From CAYZJB01 sp964602985 (lineage in GTDB: Bacteria > CLD3 > SB21), in assembly GCA_964602985.1 (NCBI GenBank), contig CAZRTJ010000030.1, forward strand, positions 1-38,330: a DNA stretch of 38,330 nucleotides, given 5' to 3'. Below, piece after piece: positions 8,929 to 16,872 of the stretch. The notes beneath the pieces were generated by a model, which ran no database searches, had not been told where the DNA came from, and worked only from the letters and a program-made list of their open reading frames with translations. A program made the position numbers and the translations under genes. Positions within the stretch are counted from its first letter, which is position 1. Every line of letters begins with the position of its first letter.

Positions 8929-11862
8929 TTAGAAGTTAAATGCCAATCCAAACCGAATCTGTCGCGGCGTATCATAAGCGAAGCCATCTTTGTGGTTCAC
9001 CTGATACTGGAGAACCTCGCGTTGGCTCAATGCCTGACCGGCCGGCTGAGAAAGGAATCCACTGTCGTCCGGTTGGCCCGTTGCGGTCCAAACATTCAGG
9101 ACATTCCGGCGATCGAGAAGGTTCAACACCCAGACGTAGACATTGACGCTCATGTTATCGCGAATCGCAATCGTCTTATCTGCGCGCATATCGATTCTGA
9201 ACGTCCAGGGCATGTTCTGCGAATTACGACGCGCCGTAACGCGTCCAGTCGGTACACCGGCCTGTTGAATCGGAATGATTGTCGTCGGCGTAAACGGCAG
9301 ACCGCTGGCGGCATTCACCTGGAAGTTCAAACCGGCATCCTCCAGCAAGTGGTACCCGCCAACCGATGGCCCCTCACCTTTTGCATTCCGGACATCGAGG
9401 TTGCCGTTGAATGTGTGACGCTGATCAAACGCGAGCGGCGCGTTAAACTTCGTGTCTGCGAATCCGAGCCAGGACGAACGGAAACCAGAATTTTCTCCCG
9501 ATCCAGACCCTGCTGCAGAGGACAGAGTATACGCGACTCGTCCTTGGAATTTCCCTGTCCGACGGATTTCGACTGCGAAGGTCATGCCCTTCGAGACGGC
9601 CTCATCCTCGTTGAGTTTCAAGATCAGCCCGTTCGGGAAGGATGTAATGTCCTGCGCATTGATAAGGCCTTTGGTGTCGCTATAAAACGCACTGACATCC
9701 AGCGCTACACGATCACTCAGCGCACGACGCAGGCCGACTTCATATTGTGTGCTCTGTTCGGCTTTGAGATTGGGATTGCCAATCGTTGTCGCAAAAGGAG
9801 CGGAGAGGGAAATACGTTCCAGGAAATCCGGACTCACATACAGATCGTTCAGATTGGGCTGTTGGAAGAATTTTCCGTAGCTCATGCGGAACTGAGTCTT
9901 CTCGGACACTGGGAAACTGACGCTCAATCGCGGACTGATCTTATTGTCGTTCTTGGCACTCGTGTAGTCTTCCGGCCCCAACGTCCCTGCGAGAGTTCGA
10001 CCGCCGACCACTCCAGCTGCGATCTGATCCGCATCCTGCTGTCCGGTCGGGTCTTCGAGATTCTTCACTCGCTTCACGCCGGCATTAAACAAGTCGTAAC
10101 GAATACCGGCTCGAAGCACGAGTCCTTCGTATTCCAGCTTATCCTGAACGAACGTCGAGAACGATATTGGATGCGTCGGCCCGAGAACCTTGTCTTCCAG
10201 ATCATCGCTGTTGACTTCCTTCACCTTGTAAGCGCCCGCACCACCTGTCACCTCATAGCCAATATTGTCATTGGCTCCGGTCGCAGGGTTATCAATATCG
10301 CGGATATTCAGGAATCGGACGGTATGACGGAAGAAATCCACACCCGCCTTCACCTGATTGTGTTTGTCAATTTGATTCACATAGTTGGTCTTGAAGCCAA
10401 TGTACGTATCCCGATCACGCGTAAACGTCAATACTCCGCGGTTGATGTCCAGCAAGAGATTGTCGTTGTAATAAGTCGTGAAACCCGTATTCCCCTTCGA
10501 CTTATTTTGGTAATTCGACAGCGTGAATCCAAATTGATCATTGAACAACTTTCGGTCGGAATCAAAGAAATTGACTCCGGCGTCGAAGAAACTGGACTGG
10601 TTAATCGTGTATGTAGCCACGATACCAACGTTCAGTGTCGATATTTCCCGCTTCAACTGCAGATCGTTGCTCAGGGATCGTGCCGCGGTAAAGCTTCGAC
10701 GGTACAACTGACCATAGTTCCCACTCAAGTCCAGACGCAACTTGTTTGGAATAGCGTCAATGGAAATCTTGCCTTGGAAGTTCACACTGCGTTCACTGTT
10801 CACACCGTACCCGGAACTTGACTTCGGACGCCTACCCTCTTTGAACTTCAGATTCCCATCTGCGTCGGTATCCCACAGCACTGTATCCGCAACACCCGCC
10901 AACGTGTCTGATATGCCTATGTCGCTCAAAGTGAATTGCGGGTGTCCAAACACGCTGGGCTCGGATTCTGTGATATCACGGCCTTCACCGGATATGTAGA
11001 ACTTGATCTTATTGTTACCGGGAATGACCGGACCGCCGACGCCACCGGAATAAACGTCATAGCCATAGTAGGAGCCTTTGTCTATGGCAAACATCGGGCG
11101 ATCGTTGACGTACTCCAAATTACCGCTGTAACGCGTACCGCCCGACTTGGACGTGACCTGGATGATACCGGACTTGTTACGGCCAAATTCGGCGTCAAAT
11201 CCGCCGGTAATGACCACGACTTCTTCCACGGCACCGGCCGGAATCTGCGTTTGGCTCGTTCCCGTCAGCAGGTTGTTCTGCAGAAAGCCGTCGATGATGA
11301 CTCCCGTTTCGTTGGCGCGACCACCGCGTACGTTCACATTTCCCGTGCCGCCTTCCAGATTTCGGGCGTTATTCACGACGATACCGACGCCAAGATTGGC
11401 GACCGACTGGAAGCCGCGAACCGGGAGATTCTTGATTTCTTCCGAACCGGTAACCGACATGGTCATCGTCTGGTCTTTTTGAATCAGCGGACGTTCGGCA
11501 ACCACCACGACTTCTTCACCGCCGAGGCTGGTGGCCGTCAGGTCGAAATCCAAACGAGTCGTAAAATCCGGCAACACACGAACATTCTGCTTGGTTACTT
11601 TCGCATAACCAATCATGCTCGTGCTAACGGTGTAAACACCCGCCGGCACATTAATCATTGTAAATTCACCCTTCGAGTTTGTCGCGGCACCCATCGTGGT
11701 ACCTTCGAGGATGATATTCACCCCGGGGAGAGGATCCCCTGTCTCTTTGTCCTTCACGACACCGGTAATCTTACCGTTGGTGCCGGCGAACAAATTAACA
11801 GGAGCGAGGAAAGCCACTAACGCCACGAGCGATAGCAGCTTCTTGCATTTCGTAGCAAACAT
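8929..11862 (-). CDS. TonB-dependent outer-membrane receptor with N-terminal regulatory-like domain
   Basis: 977 residues from ATG 11862. Signal peptide at residues 1-26 (MFATKCKKLLSLVALVAFLA, cleavage near LFAG). Residues ~28-115 are a CarboxypepD_reg-like beta sandwich (ITGVVKDKETGDPLPGVNI, GEFTMINVPAGVYTV). A plug domain follows (~125-245; NVNVRGGRANETGVIIDGF, GGFDAEFGRNKSGIIQVTSK), then a 22-strand-type barrel ending FGLAFNF. The family imports large substrates using TonB energy; SusC-like members pair with a SusD lipoprotein, but none is encoded here. I chose ATG 11862 because AAGGAGGAA sits 5 bases upstream and the signal peptide begins there. An in-frame TTG at 11925, also preceded by AAAGGAGG, would add 21 residues before the signal peptide. 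First gene of a three-gene operon with the secreted and PorV-like proteins. Confidence 0.88.
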   Translation of the reverse strand: MFATKCKKLLSLVALVAFLAPVNLFAGTNGKITGVVKDKETGDPLPGVNIILEGTTMGAATNSKGEFTMINVPAGVYTVSTSMIGYAKVTKQNVRVLPDFTTRLDFDLTATSLGGEEVVVVAERPLIQKDQTMTMSVTGSEEIKNLPVRGFQSVANLGVGIVVNNARNLEGGTGNVNVRGGRANETGVIIDGFLQNNLLTGTSQTQIPAGAVEEVVVITGGFDAEFGRNKSGIIQVTSKSGGTRYSGNLEYVNDRPMFAIDKGSYYGYDVYSGGVGGPVIPGNNKIKFYISGEGRDITESEPSVFGHPQFTLSDIGISDTLAGVADTVLWDTDADGNLKFKEGRRPKSSSGYGVNSERSVNFQGKISIDAIPNKLRLDLSGNYGQLYRRSFTAARSLSNDLQLKREISTLNVGIVATYTINQSSFFDAGVNFFDSDRKLFNDQFGFTLSNYQNKSKGNTGFTTYYNDNLLLDINRGVLTFTRDRDTYIGFKTNYVNQIDKHNQVKAGVDFFRHTVRFLNIRDIDNPATGANDNIGYEVTGGAGAYKVKEVNSDDLEDKVLGPTHPISFSTFVQDKLEYEGLVLRAGIRYDLFNAGVKRVKNLEDPTGQQDADQIAAGVVGGRTLAGTLGPEDYTSAKNDNKISPRLSVSFPVSEKTQFRMSYGKFFQQPNLNDLYVSPDFLERISLSAPFATTIGNPNLKAEQSTQYEVGLRRALSDRVALDVSAFYSDTKGLINAQDITSFPNGLILKLNEDEAVSKGMTFAVEIRRTGKFQGRVAYTLSSAAGSGSGENSGFRSSWLGFADTKFNAPLAFDQRHTFNGNLDVRNAKGEGPSVGGYHLLEDAGLNFQVNAASGLPFTPTTIIPIQQAGVPTGRVTARRNSQNMPWTFRIDMRADKTIAIRDNMSVNVYVWVLNLLDRRNVLNVWTATGQPDDSGFLSQPAGQALSQREVLQYQVNHKDGFAYDTPRQIRFGLAFNF

Positions 11863-12008
11863 AAGGTTCCTCCTTACTGTTAATCGGAAAAGGTTGGTTT
11901 CAGAAAGATAGGTAGTAACAGTCAAGCCCCTGTCCTCCTTTCGAATGAGGTTGAGAGATAATGAATGGTTCTATAACAGAAAGAAAATGTCCGCCGAGAG
12001 ACGTGATT

Positions 12009-12037
12009 CATATAATGACTTACCTGATCAGTGTCAC
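12009..12037 (-). promoter_or_regulatory. Candidate sigma70-type promoter of the TonB operon
   Basis: On the minus strand GTGACA (12037-12032) is followed after exactly 17 bases by TATATG (12014-12009). That gives a predicted start near 12002 and a ~140-base leader before the receptor ATG. The leader is long enough for post-transcriptional control, though I recognise no riboswitch in it. Confidence 0.45.
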
Positions 12038-12205
12038 TACCCGAAATGACTACTCACGTGGAGCAGCTAAACAAAAGAAAACGAACGGTTTGAGAACGGA
12101 CTCGAAATGCGTTATTGTGTGTTTGCGAGGTCAATATAGACGGGGGCACAAATATTGTCAAGTATTTTTTGCCTGAATGGGTTATTGTGTTACCCGAACG
12201 TGTAA

Positions 12206-12218
12206 GGTCATTTTGACC
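12206..12218. promoter_or_regulatory. GGTCA-TTT-TGACC palindrome, possible operator
   Basis: Perfect 5-bp inverted repeat with a 3-base spacer in the TonB/smc intergenic region, ~190 bases upstream of the TonB start site and ~140 upstream of the candidate smc promoter. GTCA/TGAC half-sites are also clustered upstream of the heme operon. The cognate regulator is unknown. Confidence 0.35.
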
Positions 12219-12355
12219 GGTTCGACCCAAACAGGTTATTTTGACACTACCCGACCCGTTCCTGCCTTGGCACGACCCGGCCAACCCTGCGGCGACCAAA
12301 CAGAAAAAAAGGGGGGATTTCCGAGGCTGCCGTCCGCTTTCAGCTGTTTTCAAAG

Positions 12356-12384
12356 TTGCGTTGCCATTCCTGAATCTATATATT
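12356..12384 (+). promoter_or_regulatory. Candidate promoter of smc
   Basis: TTGCGT (12356-12361), 17 bases, then TATATT (12379-12384), placing a start near 12391 and an ~80-base leader. The -10 box is good (5 of 6 to TATAAT); the -35 is weak. The better -35 hexamer TTGACA at 12241-12246 has no -10 at a fitting distance. Confidence 0.35.
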
Positions 12385-12471
12385 GTCGCCCTTTTCAACG
12401 ACTGGCTGACCGCGTGTGGAAGAAATGTGAAGTGTTGGCCGATTGTGAACAACCTAGCACAGGATTGACCC

Positions 12472-15400
12472 GTGTTTCTCTCTCGATTGGAAATTTTCGG
12501 TTTTAAGACTTTTGCCCAGAAAGTCGACCTCCGGTTTGATGCTGGTATTACCAACATCGTCGGGCCCAATGGCTGCGGCAAATCCAATGTCGTCGACGCG
12601 CTACGCTGGGTGCTGGGAGAACAGAAATCCAGTGTCCTTCGCAGCGAAAAGATGGAAAACGTGATCTTCAACGGCACCAAACAGCGCAAACCCCTCAATC
12701 TGGCCGAGGTTAGCGTAACCGTCGAAAATACCCGTGGAGTCCTGCCCACCGAGTACAGCGAAGTCACTATCTCCAGACGAATCTACCGATCCGGCGAGAG
12801 CGAGTATTTCCTGAACCGCCTCCCCTGCCGACTCAAGGACATCAACGACCTCTTCATGGATACCGGCATGGGTGCCGACGCGTATTCCGTCATCGAACTC
12901 AAGATGGTCGAACAAATCCTGTCTGACAACACCGAGGACCGCCGCAAACTGTTCGAAGAGGCCGCCGGTATCACCAAATACAAAATCCGACGACGGCAAA
13001 CCTTCCGCAAGCTCGATTCCACGAAACAAGACCTGACCCGCGTCAACGACATCATTACCGAAATCGAAAAGAAGGTCAATTCCCTCAAACGTCAGACCCA
13101 GAAGGCCAATCGATACACGCGGCTGGCCAACGAATTAAAATGGGAGGACGTGCGCCTCGCTCAGTATGATCATGAGGCCCTCCACGCCCGACTGTCGCCC
13201 ATCGAAGAAAGACTTCACACCCTCGATCAGAACGCAAACGAGATCCAGGGAGTCATTTCCAAAAAAGAAGCCGAGCTCGAAGACGTGCAAACCACGCTCA
13301 TCGCCAAAGAACAAGGCCTGCGACAGGCGCAACTGGACTTGGAAGCGGCGGATCGGCACATCAAGTCGGTCGAAGAACAAATCCTGATCGCACGGGAGCG
13401 CAAGTCTCATCTCGAAGAACTCATTCGGCGATACGGCAGTGAAAATCTCGAACTGCGGGAAAAGCAGAGCGCCCTCAGCGGCAAGATCGACGAATGGACT
13501 CGGTCCATCGGAACCCTGGAAGCCGAATTTCGCAAGAAGAAGGAAGATTACGAAACGCGCCGATCCGAAATGGACACGTTCGAGCAGCAGGTCTCACTGG
13601 AAAAGGAAAAACTGGAGCAGGTTCGTCGGCAACTCGTGCAACTGATCGACGAAACCGCGAAAAAAAGAAATGCGCACCAACTGACCCGAAACAATATCCA
13701 GAACGCAGAAAAACGCATACACGACCTGGAATCTGCCGGATCTACCGAGCCGCAAGATGCCGGCCGACTCGAACAGGCCCGCGTGGACCATCGAGCGCTC
13801 GCCTCTCATGTCGATCACCTCAGGCGACGAATCGGGGAAACCACCCAGCTGGTCGAGCAGGTGCGGCATCAATTGGACATGGATCGTTCCCGGAAAGCCG
13901 ATCAGGAGGCGGAAATCAAGACGCTTCGCGGGAAAATTTCCATTCTCCAAAAAGCGATCGAGTCGCACGAAGGGTTCCCGGAAAGCGTCCGCTTTTTGCT
14001 CGATCATCACGCGGACACACTGGCGTCGACGGCCGCGGACTGGATTTCCGTGGAATCTCCATACCAAACCGCCATCGAATCCGTGCTGGGTGAGAGTTTC
14101 GCCTTCCTGATCGCCAAAGGCACGTCGGGGATTCGTGAAGCGCTGACCCGACTCGCCGAAGCCAAACGCGGCAGTGCAACCTTTCTGGATGCGAGTAAAC
14201 TGCCGGCGACCACACCCCGTCGTGACGCGGGTTTGGAAGGTAAGATCCTGGCGTGGGCGGCCAACGCCTGTCAGGCTCGCGAAAAGCGATTGGTCGAGTT
14301 CCTGCTGGGCGATGTGGCGATCGTCCGTGATTTTGAACAAGCGACCGGACTTGCCGACGCTTTTCCTCATGTTCGCTTTGTCACACTGGACGGCGAGGTC
14401 GTTCAGGGAAATTACCTGATCAAAGGAGGTGGACCTCGCGAAGATGCCGCCCATATGATCGGACAACGCGAGAACCTGGGAGCCATGTCGATTCATCTCT
14501 CCGCGTTGGAAAAAGCGTTTGAGGAGTTGCAGGACAGCATCCGGAGCGAGGAATCGCAGGTGCAGGACCTTCAGCGAACACTTCAACAGCAGCAGCAGGA
14601 ACTCCGGACCCGTGATGCGGAATTGATTCAACTGGACAAATCCATCGCGCAGCAGGAATACGAACAACGTCGATCCATCGAGACGGCGGAACGCCAAAAG
14701 AATTCCATCGAGGAAACCAAACGCGAATTGGCGCAGTTTCATGAACAACTCCAGCTGTTGCAGCCGGAAATTGACAGACTGGAACAGACACGCGGCGAGA
14801 CCGAACAGTCGATGCGACAAATGGATGGACGCGTGCAGGAACTGGAAAAGGAACGGCGGTCCCGCCTGGAGATCGTGCAGGCCGCCCAGAGCTCCGCATG
14901 GACATTGGAATCGCAGATCCGCCAACTGCAGAGCCACATCGACAACAGCCGCCAACAAATCGCCGAACACGATCAGACCATCGCCCGACACGAACAGGAA
15001 TCGGTACTCAGTCAGGATGAAATCCGCCGGATTGAAGGCGCCTTCCGGGAGCAAGACGCTGACCTGTCGCACCGACTGCAGAGTCGCGACCAGAAGGAAA
15101 AGGACCGGGACGCCGAGAGCGCACAGGTCATGCAGATACGCGAGAGCACGCAGAAGATGGACGCGGAACTGAAGAAGGTCCGGCGGCAGAGAGACGAGCT
15201 GTTGAATTCCCGTCATGATCTGGAGCAGGAAGTGACGCAACTTCGGTTTGAGGGTCGGGCGCTCGTGGAGCGTATTCAGCGCGACTACGACTTCGATCTG
15301 ACGCGCGACCAACTGGAGGCGCCTGCTTCTCCTCCGGAGGCCCCCGAAGAAGATGCCGAATCCGTAGAAGACCAAGAGAAACCCATCGAGGATGTTTTGG

Positions 15401-16194
15401 CGGATGATCTGCCCTCGACAACGTTTGATCCTCAGACGGCACGGGCACGGATCGACGAAATCCGACGCAAGATCAAAATGCTGGGTCCGGTCAACATGGA
15501 GGCCTTCGCAGAGTACCAAACCGAGAAGGAACGACTGGACGTGCTCGTCCGGCAGCGACAGGATCTGCTGGACGCCGAAGGCCAGCTTCTGCAGACGATC
15601 GAAACCATCAATGCCACCGCGCAAAAACAGTTCCTCAACGTCTTCGAAAATATCCGTCAGAACTTTATCAAGATCTTCACGGGTCTGTTCGACAACAGCG
15701 AGGCGGACCTGAAGCTGGCGCCCAACGAGGATCCGCTGGAGGCGGCCATCGACATCCTGGCCCGACCGACCGGCAAGAAGACGCAACACATCGCTCTGTT
15801 GTCGGGAGGCGAAAAGACGTTGACGGCAATTTCGCTCCTCTTCGCCATCTACCTCGTCAAACCCAGTCCGTTCTGTATTCTTGACGAGGTGGACGCACCC
15901 CTGGACGATACGAACATTGATAAGTTCACCAAAATCCTGCGAGATTTCTCCGCAGATACTCAATTCATCGTCGTGACCCACAACAAACGCACGATGGAGG
16001 CGGCGCAAAATATCTTCGGCATCACGATGCAGGAGGCCGGCGTATCCAAGGTCGTCTCCGTCAGCTTCAAGAACCGCGGGGAAGCCGCTTCGACCGACGA
16101 CATCGAAGAGCTCATTCGGCAAAATCAGGTGGCCGACCTCACACAGGAAGTGAAGGACCCTCCCACCGGCCCGGTGAACTCCACGAACCCGTAA
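12472..16194 (+). CDS. smc: Chromosome partition/condensin subunit SMC
   Basis: 1240 residues, normal length for bacterial SMC, the ATPase that with ScpA/ScpB compacts and segregates the chromosome. Walker A is GPNGCGKSN at 31-39. Long coiled coils span ~165-500 and ~680-1010. The hinge is ~500-680 (ESVRFLLDHHADTLASTAAD, VQGNYLIKGGG). The ABC signature LSGGEKTLTA starts at 1110 and Walker B with the D-loop, FCILDEVDAPLDD, at ~1134. An acidic, Pro-rich stretch (~945-980) precedes the C-terminal head. Translation starts at GTG 12472, where the protein begins MFLSRLEIFGFKTF, the canonical N-terminus; an AGGA lies 8 bases upstream. scpA and scpB are not in the window. nth follows after 48 bases on the same strand. 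Confidence 0.97.
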   Translation: MFLSRLEIFGFKTFAQKVDLRFDAGITNIVGPNGCGKSNVVDALRWVLGEQKSSVLRSEKMENVIFNGTKQRKPLNLAEVSVTVENTRGVLPTEYSEVTISRRIYRSGESEYFLNRLPCRLKDINDLFMDTGMGADAYSVIELKMVEQILSDNTEDRRKLFEEAAGITKYKIRRRQTFRKLDSTKQDLTRVNDIITEIEKKVNSLKRQTQKANRYTRLANELKWEDVRLAQYDHEALHARLSPIEERLHTLDQNANEIQGVISKKEAELEDVQTTLIAKEQGLRQAQLDLEAADRHIKSVEEQILIARERKSHLEELIRRYGSENLELREKQSALSGKIDEWTRSIGTLEAEFRKKKEDYETRRSEMDTFEQQVSLEKEKLEQVRRQLVQLIDETAKKRNAHQLTRNNIQNAEKRIHDLESAGSTEPQDAGRLEQARVDHRALASHVDHLRRRIGETTQLVEQVRHQLDMDRSRKADQEAEIKTLRGKISILQKAIESHEGFPESVRFLLDHHADTLASTAADWISVESPYQTAIESVLGESFAFLIAKGTSGIREALTRLAEAKRGSATFLDASKLPATTPRRDAGLEGKILAWAANACQAREKRLVEFLLGDVAIVRDFEQATGLADAFPHVRFVTLDGEVVQGNYLIKGGGPREDAAHMIGQRENLGAMSIHLSALEKAFEELQDSIRSEESQVQDLQRTLQQQQQELRTRDAELIQLDKSIAQQEYEQRRSIETAERQKNSIEETKRELAQFHEQLQLLQPEIDRLEQTRGETEQSMRQMDGRVQELEKERRSRLEIVQAAQSSAWTLESQIRQLQSHIDNSRQQIAEHDQTIARHEQESVLSQDEIRRIEGAFREQDADLSHRLQSRDQKEKDRDAESAQVMQIRESTQKMDAELKKVRRQRDELLNSRHDLEQEVTQLRFEGRALVERIQRDYDFDLTRDQLEAPASPPEAPEEDAESVEDQEKPIEDVLADDLPSTTFDPQTARARIDEIRRKIKMLGPVNMEAFAEYQTEKERLDVLVRQRQDLLDAEGQLLQTIETINATAQKQFLNVFENIRQNFIKIFTGLFDNSEADLKLAPNEDPLEAAIDILARPTGKKTQHIALLSGGEKTLTAISLLFAIYLVKPSPFCILDEVDAPLDDTNIDKFTKILRDFSADTQFIVVTHNKRTMEAAQNIFGITMQEAGVSKVVSVSFKNRGEAASTDDIEELIRQNQVADLTQEVKDPPTGPVNSTNP

Positions 16195-16242
16195 TTTCAA
16201 TGGTTTCTGCGGCACCGACGGCTTATATTTTCCTCGTCACAC

Positions 16243-16872
16243 ATGAAGAAAAAGTCGTACGCTCTGACCGTGGTGCAGGCACTCAAGAAACGATTTCCTC
16301 ATTCCCGGTGTCGTCTGACATACCGGAATCCGTTTGAATTGCTTGTCAAAACGATTTTGTCCGCGCAATCCACGGACGATCGCGTCAACGAAGTTGGCTT
16401 GGGACTGTTCCGACATTTCCCGGAACCCAGGGATTTGGCCGCGGCGTCGCTGACGGAGATCGAATCGCATATCCGGACAACCGGGCTCTTCCGCAGTAAG
16501 GCCAAATATCTCCGGCAATGCGCACGCCAATTGATGGCCACATACGACGGAAAGGTGCCGTCCTCGGTCGAGGATCTCGTTGCGCTGCCGGGTGTCGGGC
16601 GGAAAACAGCCAACGTCATCCGGGGCGAGATTTACAACATCCCCGGAGTCGTCGTGGATACACACGTGATCCGCGTCAGTCGTCGACTCGGATGGACGCA
16701 TTCCTCCAACCCCCTTCAGATAGAGCGTGATGTGCAGGAGCGGGTGCCGCGTGACGAATGGACGCGCATCGGACATCTCCTGCAGGATCACGGGCGCGCC
16801 ACGTGTACGGCTCGCCGACCAAAGTGCGCAGAATGTGTCCTGCGCGACGAGTGTCCATCGGCTGCGGTATGA
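16243..16872 (+). CDS. nth: Endonuclease III, DNA glycosylase/AP lyase
   Basis: 209 residues, full length. Excises oxidised pyrimidines in base-excision repair. The helix-hairpin-helix LPGVGRKTANVI supplies the catalytic Lys (GVGRKTA), and the downstream VDTHVIRVSRRLGW supplies the catalytic Asp. The C-terminal [4Fe-4S] cluster motif is intact with the standard C-x6-C-x2-C-x5-C spacing (CTARRPKC, then AEC, then VLRDEC). There is no convincing Shine-Dalgarno upstream of ATG 16243, and the 48-base gap from smc suggests co-transcription. The stop overlaps the start of the sensor kinase (ATGA), which couples a repair enzyme to a signalling protein with no obvious functional link. Confidence 0.96.
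   Translation: MKKKSYALTVVQALKKRFPHSRCRLTYRNPFELLVKTILSAQSTDDRVNEVGLGLFRHFPEPRDLAAASLTEIESHIRTTGLFRSKAKYLRQCARQLMATYDGKVPSSVEDLVALPGVGRKTANVIRGEIYNIPGVVVDTHVIRVSRRLGWTHSSNPLQIERDVQERVPRDEWTRIGHLLQDHGRATCTARRPKCAECVLRDECPSAAV

Larger units (their letters stand above)
11863..12471. other. Divergent regulatory region between the TonB operon and smc
   Basis: 609 bases with no credible gene, more AT-rich than its surroundings. It holds a promoter on each strand (described separately), a perfect GGTCA-TTT-TGACC palindrome at 12206-12218, two exact copies of GTTATTGTGT (12111-12120 and 12181-12190) plus a variant at 12236-12245, and two exact copies of CACTACCCGA (12035-12044 and 12245-12254) with a related TACCCGAAC at 12191-12199. 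The first CACTACCCGA copy overlaps the minus-strand -35 box. Short ORFs here are not supported by any recognisable protein. Confidence 0.6.

Noticed and set aside
8992..10821. 609-codon open frame antisense to the TonB receptor
   Set aside because: Translation shows no fold signature; its openness follows from the codon use of the receptor gene.
11863..11925. 21-residue N-terminal extension of the TonB receptor from TTG 11925
   Set aside because: Although AAAGGAGG lies upstream, it would place a polar stretch before a normal signal peptide, and ATG 11862 has a better-spaced AAGGAGGAA.
12241..12246. Perfect TTGACA as the smc -35 box
   Set aside because: No acceptable -10 hexamer lies 15-19 bases downstream; the surrounding DNA is C/G-rich.
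13594..16215. 873-codon open frame antisense to smc
   Set aside because: Low-complexity Leu/Arg/Gly-rich translation with no family likeness; it mirrors smc codon bias and covers the secure SMC reading frame.
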